From the NCBI RefSeq assembly GCF_051622035.1, contig NC_135364.1, positions 22,099,001 to 22,163,000 on the forward strand: a DNA stretch of 64,000 nt, read 5' to 3'. This document shows positions 37,701-48,251 of the stretch, piece by piece. This stretch comes from Arctopsyche grandis. Taxonomy: Eukaryota > Arthropoda > Insecta > Trichoptera > Hydropsychidae. Both the position numbers and the translations under genes were made by a program. Each line of letters starts with the position of its first letter. Within the stretch, counting starts at the first letter, position 1. The notes below the pieces were generated by a model. It was not told the DNA's origin, did not search any database, and was given only the letters and a program-made list of their open reading frames with translations.

Positions 37701-38116
37701 GTACTATTAAAGCCAGCCATTAAAAGTTTTTTCTAATGATATTTCATGTTAAATATGTGAGTTATTCTTTACTAGCGCTCATTATGTGGAGTACCTGGTG
37801 GGCCTGATGCGCACCGTGGATCCTCTTCCCATAATGGACCTAACGGAGGTGGTCGCTGAGCTTCGGCGACTGGCCATCCCCTTGCCCGAACGCGGACCGT
37901 GGGACACAGATCCCATATACACTGAAATGTGTGCCAAGGTACTCCACGTTCTCAAAAAAACATATAAACCAGCCGAATATAAGACAATTCGGCGACTTAT
38001 TGCTTTGTTACCTCACTTATATAACAAACTTTCTTTGAAACAATCAATACGAACAGCAACGATTCATCAATTTGCTCTAATTTCAGATTATCAAAGAACA
38101 AATACCTCTAGAATAA
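22719..38116 (+). CDS. LUBEL: Linear ubiquitin E3 ligase LUBEL (HOIP/RNF31 orthologue)
   Basis: Twenty-three coding exons with GT/AG ends and unbroken phase: 22719-22808, 22895-23078, 24196-24341, 24796-24888, 25969-26134, 26222-26397, 26472-26970, 27041-27856, 28146-28507, 28683-28919, 28992-29264, 29449-29583, 30048-30311, 30398-30641, 31467-34537, 34589-34786, 36032-36310, 36395-36484, 36558-36709, 36785-36980, 37063-37229, 37776-37938 and 38087-38116. Sum 8031 nt, about 2676 aa. Domains: B-box-like zinc finger 95-140 ([16 protein letters not shown]), NZF 627-656 ([10 protein letters not shown]), UBA region 1015-1229, Asn/Ser/Glu-rich exon 1229-2252, RING1 2307-2354, IBR 2395-2475, RING2 from 2481 with the catalytic-position Cys2495 (GGCMHF), then the linear-chain-determining domain to the end. 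HOIP-type RBR ligases build Met1-linked ubiquitin chains in innate immune and stress signalling. The ATG at 22719 is in frame, but an acceptor at 22728 could instead join an upstream first exon. Several introns hold transposons. Confidence 0.95.
23645..23930. repeat. Inverted-repeat element, TTCACTATTGTCAA motif
   Basis: In LUBEL intron 2, repeated facing copies of GTTCACTATTGTCAATTACT and TTGACAATAGTGAACC surround a GGCGGCCAG-type hairpin. Partial relatives lie at 24612-24740 and in the arms of the 19253 element. The right part is split by the 23932-24062 MITE. Confidence 0.65.
23932..24062. mobile_element. Short Mutator-like MITE, copy b, with 9/10-bp duplication
   Basis: In LUBEL intron 2, element ends GTGAGCGGATCCAGAGCGCG and its diverged complement, core AAGGTTCGGCAAACCTTT. 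CTTATGAGTA flanks both sides (23922-23931 and 24063-24072), consistent with a 9-bp duplication plus one chance match. It is inserted into the 23645 repeat. Confidence 0.85.
24457..24581. mobile_element. Short Mutator-like MITE, copy c
   Basis: In LUBEL intron 3. Contains CAGTGCTATCCATTGTTCC, AGGTTCAGCAAACCTTT and CACCTTCTGGGTCCGGTG, like copy d at 50678. The 15-bp sequence ACTAGTCATAACTAG occurs on both sides (24442-24456 and 24582-24596), longer than the 9 bp expected. CCGCCGAAG lies to the left and CTTCGGCGG to the right, so the copy sits at the centre of an older inverted repeat. Confidence 0.75.
24612..24740. repeat. Fragment of the TTCACTATTGTCAA repeat
   Basis: In LUBEL intron 3, AACTATTGTCAATTACTATT faces GACAATAGAAATTGACAATA. 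Related to 23645-23930. Ends about 55 bp before the next LUBEL exon. Confidence 0.6.
28617..28655. repeat. Solo terminus of the ACTTTATCTATGTA element
   Basis: In LUBEL intron 9, a 39-bp piece (ACTTCATCTATTGTTACTAC ... GTACATAGATAAAGT) is almost identical to the right end of the 1-kb element at 52566-53599. It lies only 27 bp upstream of the following exon. Confidence 0.65.
29617..29982. mobile_element. Mutator-like MITE with 9-bp duplication in LUBEL intron 12
   Basis: A 366-bp element with long arms GGTGCAAACGATCGACAAGC ... CAGACAGACTGAACCACAGA and their complements, flanked by AATATAACA on both sides (29608-29616 and 29983-29991). It starts 33 bp after the LUBEL splice donor at 29583. No coding capacity. 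Confidence 0.85.
30986..31206. mobile_element. Long-palindrome MITE, AAGGTCTGTTCATACC family, copy 2
   Basis: In LUBEL intron 14. Near-identical to 8048-8258, with perfect AAGGTCTGTTCATACCTAT and GGTATGAACAGACCTT ends. Differs by a short internal duplication of TCCTGCAAGTA and by loss of a few bases near the centre. Confidence 0.85.
34821..35964. mobile_element. Non-autonomous hAT element with perfect 8-bp duplication
   Basis: A 1144-bp insertion in LUBEL intron 16, between the two exons that encode RING1. Ends CAGTCCCGG and CCGGCACTG are flanked by CATATATG on both sides (34813-34820 and 35965-35972). Its terminal sequences match the 199-bp element at 7645-7843 in inverted orientation. No transposase frame is apparent. 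Confidence 0.9.
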
Positions 38117-38475
38117 ATCAAAGAAGTGACTAAAAACTAATTTGGAATATGAAGTTCTCAAGAGCTGAGCCATTGTTAAATGGAATGCAATGGATATCAA
38201 TAGTATCTTCCGTTCGTGCAGACATTTTCTTCTATTTATTTATGCATTTCATAATCAAAAACCGTATACTCGTGTAGAAATGTATAGATGTGTGTGTGCG
38301 TGTATATTATTAATATACATATGTATTTATGTACCAAGCCCTGTTAAAATGTTTCCATTTATTTATATCTGTATAACTGTTATATTATTATATGTATGTT
38401 TAAAAATCACAAAAACAAGGTCTGTGCATCATAGACTATAAATCTGAAACGTATTAATAATTATCTTGAATTTTT

Positions 38476-38481
38476 AATAAA
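38476..38481 (+). terminator. Candidate LUBEL polyadenylation signal
   Basis: AATAAA lies 360 bp after the LUBEL stop codon, before the convergent CWC25 3' end. No other plus-strand AATAAA was noted nearer the end of the gene in this short interval. Confidence 0.4.
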
Positions 38482-38628
38482 ATATATTTTATTATTTTGA
38501 TTTCATTTTTACATTGTATTTTTAAATTTCTATGAACTTATAAAAACTAAGACATAATTAATTTTGATTCTAATAACTTTCATGCGTTTTACATTTGTCT
38601 AAAAAAACATAAGATTCAAAAAACAATA

Positions 38629-38634
38629 TTTATT
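38629..38634 (-). terminator. Candidate CWC25 polyadenylation signal
   Basis: AATAAA on the minus strand, 26 bp past the CWC25 stop codon. The two convergent genes would then have 3' ends about 150 bp apart. Confidence 0.4.
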
Positions 38635-38659
38635 TATATTCGAATGATTATTACAACGA

Positions 38660-41012
38660 CTACCTTTTTGCAAAATGTTTGTCCATGTCCCTATTTGACC
38701 TTTGGATATTATAAATATTTGATTTTATCCTACTTTCAACGCTACTTTGCCCTGCAGCTATTCTCAAATGCTTCTCTACGAAATCTTCCCTAAAATCTTC
38801 CTGTTTTTCTTTCAATTCCAGTTGTTTTTCTTGAACCCTATACCGTGCAACATTTTTCTCCCGTTGATAATCTCGCTTGGTAGCGTTGTCCATCATCTCT
38901 CGCCTCTTCTCCTCCATTTCTTTTTCACTCATCTGCTTTCGTTCAGGTCTCTGCCACTTCTTTGGGTTTTCTTTTAGCTTATGGTCAAACTTGTCCTTAT
39001 CGTTGTATTTCTTCTTGTCTATTTCAATTTTGCTCCCATCGGCTCTCACTAATCCATAATTTTTGTCACCGTGAAATTTTGGATTATGTGATTTTCTGTC
39101 AGTATAAAGCTCTTTTTCTGATCTGTTATGTTTCACTGATTCATTCCTATCTTTATCTCTGTGACTTGAACCATGACGTCTTGTACTTTTTTTAGAATCT
39201 TCATATCTATCTTTAGATTTGTCACGTTCTTCACTCGAGACCGCGCGTTTCTTTTTACTCTTACTAGATTTTTCATCCTTCTTACTCTTACGCCTATCAC
39301 GTTCATCACTTTCAGATTCAGACTCTGAACTCGAATCAGAACTAGAATGTTTACTGCTTTTCTTCCTTTTCTTCTTGGTCTGCCTTTTTAAATCATCTAA
39401 AAGTTCTGATGAAGATAGTAGCTTATTTATATTAATGCTTCCATCACTACCACCTAATTTCTTCAACTTTTCGACAATTTTTTCTTCCAGGTCAGCTTTA
39501 TTCTTTTTATTTTTTTTGCTTTTCTTTTTTTCCTTCTTTTTCTTATGTTTTTGCTTAAATAATTAAAAAAAAACTGTAGTTAATTATTAAAAATTAACAT
39601 CAAAATAATATATTACAATCGAAACATACCTGCTCAGCTTTTAACAACATCGAAATCTCTTTCAATTTTACTGGATTTTGTAAAAGCTGCGTCCTAGATT
39701 CCACTTCCCTTTTACGTATTGCAACAAGAGGATCCTCTAAGAGTTTTCGCGCAATATCAACTTGGCCTTCGAAAGTAGAATTTTTATTTTTCAAATTTCT
39801 AATGGAAAACGGAATACATTCGTGTTCCACGTGATTCTTCGGAGGAGCATTCAACTGCGACTGTTCAGTAGTAGCAATTTTTTCAAACGTCTTATCGATC
39901 GCTTTTCCCAACAAGTACTGTTCTCGGTCCAAACCTTGATTGGGTTCCTAAAAATTAAATATATACACATTAATTCCACTATGCGATTAACCGTTTGCCC
40001 GCAGCCGTCTTCTATGGAAGCTTTGCGCGACAAGTCTGTAGCGCGGCTGTCTTCCATAGAATTTCTGAACTTTGCACGGGATTTTGAGGCTTATATGCGC
40101 CTATTTCAACTGTTTTAAGGTTCAAAATTGGTTGAATATATTACTGAGAGTTGAATGTCATCTATTCAATTTGCTTAAAATGAATATATACCAGTCAAAA
40201 TTAGTTTTTTGTGGAACCATACTGAAACCTCGTTTATGTCGTATCGTCACGTCTGTTGAACAATGGCGACGATACGTCTCAATTGTATGAAGAATGATTA
40301 TTTGACAATTAAGCCAAAACTACAAGATATATTATGTATTTTATTGTTTAAAATAATACTTTATGGGTTAATTAACATATCTGGTTACTTGAGTAAATAT
40401 TAAAATCTGTATTTAAGGTCGAAAACTCGATTGCCAAGTTCGCGAAAAAGGTGCCGCGTACAGGGCTTGTTCGCTATATTTATTGCCACGGGCAAATGGT
40501 TAAAACGAAAAGAAGAAAATTGACACACTACTCACTTTATACATCCAATCCATCTTTTTGTTGGATTTTTCAGGTAATACGCCTGATGTTTCACCCTGGT
40601 GGGATAATTCTTCCTTAAACCGCTCATCGTTTATTTCTTTGCGTAAATCTTCTATTCGACGAGTTTCGTTCGCCTGAATCTGTTCAGCTTTCCAAACTCT
40701 CTCCTGATTTTTTATAGTGTTCGGATGCCATGACTTCTTGGTATTCTGAAAAATTAAAAAAAAAACGGTAAAAAATATAATTCTATACGTATATATTTGG
40801 CTCAAAGCACGTTTTGATAAAAATAATTCACTACAAATGACAGTTAGAACTTTGGTACACTTTTAATCAACTTGCAGATTATAAACATGTAATTTTATTT
40901 TAATAATACGTAAACACATTGTCAACAATGTCTTTTTACATTTTAAAACATTGTAATTGAATAGAAAAGATCAGTAATAATGAAGTAAAATAACCAAGTC
41001 GCCGCCCCCCAT
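38660..41012 (-). CDS. CWC25: Pre-mRNA splicing factor CWC25 homologue
   Basis: Four minus-strand exons, all in phase 0: 41012-40995, 40745-40536, 39947-39630 and 39553-38660 (1440 nt, 479 aa). The six-codon first exon encodes MGGGDL and joins to NTKKSWHPNTIKNQERVWKA, the conserved CIR_N/CWC25 N-terminus, which fixes the start. EPNQGLDREQYLLGKAIDK (from 77) and the conserved middle region follow. The C-terminal exon is Lys/Ser/Arg/Glu-rich (KHKKKKEKKSKK, SSSESESESDERDRRKSKK), as in metazoan homologues. CWC25 joins the catalytically activated spliceosome and supports the first transesterification step. The gene converges on LUBEL. The intron between exons 2 and 3 carries a 517-bp piggyBac-type element. 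Confidence 0.95.
39987..40503. mobile_element. piggyBac-type non-autonomous element in CWC25 intron
   Basis: A 517-bp segment begins TTAACCGTTTGCCCG and ends CGGGCAAATGGTTAA, bounded by TTAA on both sides. Near its left end, TCTATGGAAG and CTTCCATAGA form a hairpin. No transposase frame. Confidence 0.8.
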
Positions 41013-41216
41013 ATTGACAGCCGCAACCAAACCACACTCACTTCTACCAACTTACCCACTACTACCAATACGATGATTTCAATTTCCAGCAGTGTGCTTT
41101 ACAAGAAAATGCGAGAAAAATAAATAACAGTTAATTATCTAAGTGAAAAAATCTGTAAGTAGTGTTATTCTAAAACTTTAAATCAATTGAGCATCCTTTT
41201 TTTTTATATTTTAATT

Positions 41217-41750
41217 GGTTGTGGCTATTTGCAGGTACTATATCTGCAAATTATTGGCTATTTGCAGGTATTATATCTGCCGATTATTGGCTATTTGCAG
41301 GTAATATATCTTCGACAGGCGCAAAGTTTTCTGCGCATGCGCGTGAACTGTCACTGTCAACGTGTTTACTGTTAAAATTTTATTTTAAACCTCTTAAAAT
41401 TTAGTTCGAACTCGTAAAGTGACGTAGAGTAAAAAATATAATCCAAATTAGTTAATAATATTAATTGTTAGAATATTATTATCATATACAACGTATAATA
41501 CCTACATACAAGTACAAGTCGCGAACTAGCTAAATGATATAAATCTATTATAATAACGTGCGAAATTTATTTGCCTCATGTATAATGAACGATTGATTAA
41601 GCAAGTGTAGCATACATTAAATGTAAAAAATTATTATCGGATTATAAGTTCACGCGCATGAGCGGGGGGCTTTGCACCTGTCGCAGATATAGTACCTGCA
41701 AATAGCCAATAATTTGCAGATATGTGTAGTACCTGCAAATAGCCACAACC
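41217..41750. mobile_element. Mutator-like element with GGTTGTGGCTATTTGCAGG ends, copy 2
   Basis: A 534-bp element with a perfect 9-bp flanking repeat ATTTTAATT (41208-41216 and 41751-41759) and the same ends as 14935-15399. Here the left arm has three tandem copies of the 33-bp subterminal unit, whereas in copy 1 the expansion is in the right arm. It lies about 200 bp upstream of the CWC25 start codon. Confidence 0.9.
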
Positions 41751-42053
41751 ATTTTAATTTCATCATTGCTAGACAAAAATCTCCTGCAAGTTTCCCCTTA
41801 CATATTTGTATGTCATGTTCTCTTTTTATGTTGGGCCAATATCACAGCTCTACCATCTATTTCATGTTAACATCCTGTATGTATGTATGGGTTTTTTATT
41901 TATACACAAAGCTTTTGTTACGAAGTTGGCCCAACTTCCAAAAGCCATTAAATTTAGTGTCCCCCTCTTCACGTTAGGCCGAAACCACGATATTCCAAAC
42001 AAGCAATAGGTGGCAGCACCGTGATGTTATCCCGATTTCTTGTCCCACTTTAC

Positions 42054-42180
42054 GGTAAACTGACTATTTTGCACACGACAATCGTTGCGACGAAAATCGC
42101 GAATACGGAATATTTAGCACTTGATAAATATTTGAGCTAAAGCACTATATTAACGCCAATTATCGGGAGAATAATACACC
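42054..42180. mobile_element. Diverged GGTAAACGG-family MITE
   Basis: Starts GGTAAACTGACTATTTTGC and contains CGAAAATCGCGAATACGGAA, as in the 10614 copy. The right end AATAATACACC is diverged. Confidence 0.55.
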
Positions 42181-42887
42181 AGTGACCCAAACACTCAAAA
42201 CCAAATAAAAAAATAGAAACACTAGATATGTTTATAAAAAAAAAGCGATTTGAATAATTGAAGAGCTTTATAATAAGAAATGAAAGTTGAATTTTATTTT
42301 TTAAATTATTTTCTTAACTACTTAGTAAATTTGATTGAATTTTTAAAAATATATTTTTATCCGTTGAACCCCCCTCCCGTTAAAATTAAATCCTGAACAT
42401 TACTAGTAATATGTACATATATATTTATCATTTATTATTTAAATATGTACATATTTATTATCATGTAAATGATTTAGCTACACATTTATTAATGGCGCAT
42501 CTTATAAAGTAATTGATGCGTATAACGAGCAATTGCAATTGTTCTGCCTAGTCTACTTCATCATTTGCAGCATGTGCCAGTGCTAATACTTTGAATATGT
42601 ATGGATAATATTATAAAAATATTTAAATTTATTCATTAAGTACATAAAACAGATGCAATCTTATAGCACTTAATTAAGATTTATATGCAAAAAAATCGAA
42701 AATAATGTAAAAAACTTTTATTTATCTTATCGTTACCACATTCATTCAACAGTCAACATACAAATACTAGACTACCCGAATCAGTTAACAAAATGAACCG
42801 GTTGTCGCAAATGTCAACAGCGATCGGGTTTTCACATCGCAAAACCGTTTATGACCATCATTAACTTGCCGCTACGCCAATAAATTC

Positions 42888-43021
42888 TTCGAGAAGTTTC
42901 TCGGGTCTTATAAATGGAGGACAGCTACCCCTCATCAATGTAATCAGTTTAAACGTCGAAGAGCGTGGAACCGCAACTACAAACCCTCACGATACAATCA
43001 ACCAGTCGAATGATTACAAGG
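42888..43021 (+). promoter_or_regulatory. Candidate heat-shock-type promoter and short first coding exon
   Basis: TTCGAGAAGTTTC (42888-42900) is a three-site heat-shock element (nTTCnnGAAnnTTCn). A TATA box TATAAA follows at 42909-42914 and a TCATCAAT initiator-like sequence about 25-30 bp on. After an 80-nt leader, ATG ATT ACA AGG is followed at once by a donor GTAGGT (43022). A four-codon first exon before an intron is common in insect secreted and cuticular protein genes. No matching downstream exon was recognised, so the gene itself is unproven. Confidence 0.4.
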
Positions 43022-43766
43022 GTAGGTACACGTGGACCTATGTAGGTTAACCATTGGGTAAATATTTTATTTTAAAGGGAAAATTTTTATGTACCATTAA
43101 GTATCTGTGACTTTTACCTTTCAAAATGTAACATTGGAATTCTGGGGCAACTATGTATGTATTTTTATACAAAGTTAGCAACGATCATCATTAGTTAATA
43201 ACAACTGAATGAGTTTTCAAAATGTTGTGGCTATAATAATGTTGCACCAATTATTTCCTGCAATTTTTCAATCTGCAATCCTTTTATCATTATTTTGTTT
43301 TCGGCAATCTATGTATATATGTACGTATGTATATGATAAATCTTATTATAATGACCTTCTGGTATTCTACAAATTGTTTTCGTTGTACTGATAATTTGTT
43401 ACAATGTATGATGAACTCGTATCTGGAAAAAACTGGAAATTGCGTTTAAGAAATTTTGTTCTGGATTAAATAATTTATTATACATACTATGATGACTATG
43501 TATATAAATTTTCTTTATTTTATAATTTGTTAGATCAGAATTTAAGTATACATATTTTTGCTTCTTTACGTTAAAATAAAAAAAACTCAAGGAATCTCCA
43601 AGTTTGTCTCTCCAAACGTGTCGTTCTTCCCTGTGTGATTTCGCCCTTATAGTTGCCCAAAACGACACTGTGGCCAAACATATGAATGACAAAAAATATA
43701 AATGAAAAATAATAAATACACAAATAAGAAAACAATATATGTATGATAAAAAAATAATGAATTTAA

Positions 43767-44631
43767 TTAACCCTTTGGTGCTGACGTTTTTTCTGTTGAA
43801 AGTATGCCTCGCCGAAAATTTCGCCAGCATTTCCAATTAGAATTATTTAGAAATTCAATAGAAAGCAGCTATAAAAATTGTAGGTAATCCAAACAAACCC
43901 TAGATCACTACCCTGGATAACTACCGCCGAGGATTTCGAGTTTTGTAAAGGTGTGTTTAGACTCTTTAATATATCTTGCAACAATCTAATATATAATTTC
44001 GAAAGAGCCTTTGTATATATGTACATATGTAAGAAAAATAATGTATGTATCTTTGGTATGGAACTTCGTAAGCAATACAAAGTTTCTATGACAACAATTC
44101 AATTGGTTGAATATTATACTTTTTTCGATTCAAATAAATTTAATATAAAAACAAATAAATATTTACTATTATATTCGCCATGTTTACGCTGTTTATATTA
44201 CAAATACTGAGCGAAGCCGGGTAAAACAATTAGTATAAAATAAACCAAAAGAAGTCTATTAATGAATGTATTTTCCAAAACTAGTTCCATCTTCTTCATT
44301 GTTGTTAAAATGTAATGCTCACAATCTAAATGCCAAGCCACAATCTAAAATACTCAGCAGCTAGGGATTTCCATTGGGAAATTCTGCTATGGTTATTAAT
44401 TCAGAAATTCCGGTGTAAACCAGTCATTATAAAAGTTGACAATTGAATGACACGGATTACACGACCCATGTTCAATGCATTTTTTTTTTCAATGATACCT
44501 GGAAAGGCTTAGCTTGTAGTATTCTTGTTTACTTTGTACATGCTCAAAATACAACGCCTATTGGCGTTTTTCATGCCCATGGACTTGTTCGCAAAACCCC
44601 TATCGGCGTTGGTCAGCATCCAAAGGGTTAA
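43767..44631. mobile_element. piggyBac-type element, TTAACCCTTTGG ends
   Basis: An 865-bp unit begins TTAACCCTTTGGTGCTGAC and ends GTCAGCATCCAAAGGGTTAA, bounded by TTAA at both ends. It is enlarged by a nested Helitron-like element at 43985-44233. No transposase frame is evident. Confidence 0.8.
43985..44233 (+). mobile_element. Short Helitron-like element nested in piggyBac-type element
   Basis: 249 bp begins TCTAATATATAATTTCGAAA and ends GAGCGAAGCCGGGTAAAACA then ATTAG. It is a compact non-autonomous member of the family at 56-61 kb. Confidence 0.7.
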
Positions 44632-45159
44632 CATTTTAATATAGTAATGAAAAATTGTAATAATAATTTTATATTTATATGATTACAAATTTATTTGTTT
44701 ATTAGCTTATCCGAATTTACCAAGATCTAGGACATCTATAGGCAGAGAAATGTAATATTAATAGAAGTGGCTTTAGATATTGTTGTCAAGTGACATTCTG
44801 TCCACGGACAGATCTAAATAATTTTAGACGTACATATATCCGATAAAAACTTCTCTATTTGTTTATATTACTCGCAAGACGGGCAAGCATCGCTAAAAAT
44901 TGCACAATTCATTCAAAAACACACAATCAACAACATGAGATAAATTTTTATAAATTGATCCGATTGTATTCCGTGCGATGTAGCGTATTTATAGAGACGT
45001 ACCGCGTAAAATTGACGACAATTATTTAATCGTAAGGGCCCCTCTATTCTTATTACAAATCTCTGTCTATATGTAGGTACATCCATATGTTCGAAAAATT
45101 CCTAAATCTGACTTAATCCAACACATTTAATACAGAAGGCGAAAAAACAACTTCATTTG

Positions 45160-45793
45160 TTCGGCAATGTGGCTACCCTACACGTGGCAGCAGTTCATCA
45201 ACCCCTGGCTCTTCAGTTCCTGCATTCCCCAAATAAATAATAGGCGCAGGATCGAATCTCGCTACCCCTCCGAATTATCAATTAGAGCGGTCCTCGATTG
45301 CGTCACGGCCAGGGAGAAAGGGGAAGCGGCTTTCTCGTGTGATATCCGTCCTTCGAGCAAGATAATGCTGCGGGTGAATAACACCGAAGAGCGCGAGTGG
45401 ACAAGTTTCCGGGCACGGGTTCGAGCTTCGAGCTCTAACACAGACGGGCGAGAGCGGTCCACGTGTCGGGTTCTTGGCCTCAGCCACGTGTCGACGCAGC
45501 GCTGCAGTCCCAGGAGGAGTCGGGGTACTTCGGAGTCAGCGGACAACGACCCACCACGTGCTGCTCAACCCCCTCCCTGGGCCAACACCCAACAACCAAC
45601 ACCAACACCAACACCGAACAGACACCCGATACCGAGTTCCCTTCGACAATCCGGCCAATGCCCGATTAAACGCCTATTTAGACCTTTCCTAAATGCATCT
45701 TGCTCGTTGAACCAAAGCGCGCGCAACCATAGACATTTTTCGGCCGCATTGATGGAAGTTGTCAATCTTCGGAAATACGTGACGATCTTATGA
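45160..45793 (+). other. GC-rich block with 208-codon open frame and four CACGTG motifs
   Basis: A 630-bp GC-rich block in AT-rich surroundings. The open frame 45167-45793 (MWLPYTWQQFINPWLFSS...) becomes Arg/Ser/Pro-rich and has no recognised domain. Other frames are also partly open, as expected from composition. CACGTG occurs near 45181, 45461, 45485 and 45556, a striking clustering of canonical E-boxes. It may be a CpG-rich promoter or first exon of a plus-strand gene beyond the repeats. A protein product is not supported. Confidence 0.35.
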
Positions 45794-45981
45794 TATTAAT
45801 CAGTTAATCACACCACATGATTTATATATTTTCTAGTTAGATTCCAATCAGAAAAAATATATGCAACACATTGTATGCACGTACATGCGCAATTTGTTGA
45901 TTGTTATTGCAGTCAGGGCTACCATGTGTACTCTTGACGTGCGTATTTTTTATCTATGGTTTTCAGGTCGACTCGAGAAAG

Positions 45982-46511
45982 TTAAGAGGGGTGTACACCC
46001 GAAACCTTAATTTTGTTGCCGTTCCTTTCTTCGATATACATATTGAGTGAATGTATATATTGAGAGAATGCGACAATATATATCAATATAGATATTGAGT
46101 GAATGCGACAGTTGCTCTTCGACTAGATAATACGTATTTTAAATCGACAAAATCGAGGTTTCGTATTCTCCTATTTTCTCCTCCAAAACTGGACCAATTT
46201 TTAAAAAAAATTCATCATCGGTATGAGAAAGATATTTTCTGTGCAACTATGTACGTATTTTTTTTAAAATCGACCGTTAAATAAGCACGCTGGTCCTCTT
46301 TTCGTGGGTGTAAAAAAGATGCGATTTTATAGATGTTTGACGGCTCCTAGCTCCTATAAAAAATAACTAATCAAAAAAATAAAAGCACAGATGCATGCCA
46401 ATGGTGGTTATCCATAGCATATTAAAAAATAATTTCTCTAGTGCCATAATTGAGGAAGAGAGACGTGTAATACGTTTGTATGGACAAAGCGCTGGTGGTC
46501 AGCCCTCTTAA
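45982..46511 (+). mobile_element. piggyBac-type MITE, family A copy 2
   Basis: 530 bp with TTAAGAGGGGTGTACACCCG at the left and CAGCCCTCTTAA at the right. Near-identical to 2131-2647, differing mainly in the number of ATTGAGTGAATG repeats. Both copies have the same orientation. Confidence 0.8.
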
Positions 46512-46927
46512 GGTTATGATTTCGAAAATGAAAAAATAATGAGTAATATTATATGAGTATATAGTCTTGCAATATTTTCGTATTACATATTGAAAAATGT
46601 TCGATGAGATAGGAGGCTTACTAAGATGAGATTTATTTTCTATTATTTTTAAATGATGCAATACAAAGCGTCGCCACTCCATGTGATTATTTTTTATGGA
46701 TTCCCAAGTGCGTTGAGATACAAATAAATCGAAACGTTTAAAAAGAAAGCGTCGTTTAACCTAAATATGCAGTAGCGCTGTTGATTATAAAATAATGACA
46801 GAAACTGGAATTTTAATTGGTTACCGCTGTCATTTTGATGACAGTTTGTCGTTAGGAAATATTGAAGAATCCTTGTCGCATCGTGTCGCTTCACTTTGCA
46901 CTAGACACAAGGTTACGTAGATTAGAC

Positions 46928-48070
46928 TAGCGTTTCTTAACTTTTTTTTGGAACATGGCCCTCTTTTGAGTGTAATATTTCACTTCTCCTCTTTTTACGA
47001 TCGCCTCTTTTTACAAACCTCATATCAGGTTGCTTTCGATTTTCCGTCTGACAAAATTTTTACAACATCAAGACGGCTACGAGCTTTTGAAAGGAGATGC
47101 ATAACTCCACTAAATCCAGATTCGACGAGATAAGATTTAAGAAATGCAGTGAAATATAAACTTGCAATTCGATATCAATATCAATTGCATTCACACTAAG
47201 TGGATCAATCACCCAATCTGAAATATTTAGATTTATAATATCATTAAATCTAACTTGTATATCCTCATGCTTCAAATGTTCAATATATATGTAAAGATCA
47301 TCATTTTTTTGTATTTCATTAGAAATAGTAACCAATGATGGAAATTACGTCGTCCAATGTCGTCTAATTTTAATTTTGATAAGATTGAGCTTTCCAAGAA
47401 TCGCGATAATTTTATTTTACACGTTATGAGATTACAAAATTTTCCTTGTTTTTTTAACAAATTAAATTTTTCAAATACATATATCTGATAAATAAAATAT
47501 ATCGCATTTTCTACCAACTATTTCTTCTCCAAATTGGCTGTCACTCATAAAGGACACAACACTGTTCCAAAGTATAACAACATGATTAAAAAAATCAATT
47601 ACCCTTCGATATGGTGTAATTTAATGGTGTAATGGTGTAACGGTGCTCAAAATCCTCCTCATTTTCCTTACATATTTGTCGAAAAAGGCGATCTTGAAGT
47701 GGACTTTTTTTATCATAATATTAAGGACCCATGAGAACGCGTTCCCAACCTTATTTAAAAAAATATTTGACATATATTTTTTCAGATATGCGATAAATCA
47801 TCGATATTTGCCAATCATTGAAGCGGCCCCAACAGTTGCACAAGCTAGTATATTTTCCGAAATGCAAACGTATATTCAGTTTGATGACAAATAAAACATT
47901 TAAGCTCTTTCGATTTTATTTAAATATAATAAATTTATAATTTTATTCTGACTGTGCCTCCCCTAGAGCTCGTTATGCCTCCCCAAAAGTAGAATTTTGG
48001 TTTGTGCCTCCCTTGTGAGGGTCTGGGACTCCCGGGGGGGGGCCATGTGGACCTAGGTTGAGAAACGCTG
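46928..48070. mobile_element. hAT-type element, AGCGTTTCTyAAC ends
   Basis: 1143 bp with ends TAGCGTTTCTTAAC and GTTGAGAAACGCTG, flanked by GATTAGAC and TATTAGAC (46920-46927 and 48071-48078; 7 of 8 match). Subterminal GGCCATGTGGACCTAGG resembles hAT ends. Short frames such as 47060-47517 (minus) and 47643-47894 (plus) carry no intact transposase but could be remnants. Confidence 0.78.
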
Positions 48071-48251
48071 TATTAGACTCAACTTACAATCAGGGGTTGA
48101 ACAAAAACGATTTTAGTAAATCGACTTTTCTTGCCAACGTATATAATTGTTAATAATAACAAAGTGAAAGTAATATAAACCCTTTAAAAATATAACGATT
48201 TTCAAAATATAAAAATTAGAGAAGTTAAAAATATCACTAAAAATTGACATG

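Noticed and set aside
45167-45793. 208-codon gene MWLPYTWQQF...
   Set aside because: No recognised domain, composition drifts to low complexity, and other frames are open in the same GC-rich block. Kept only as a candidate promoter or first exon.
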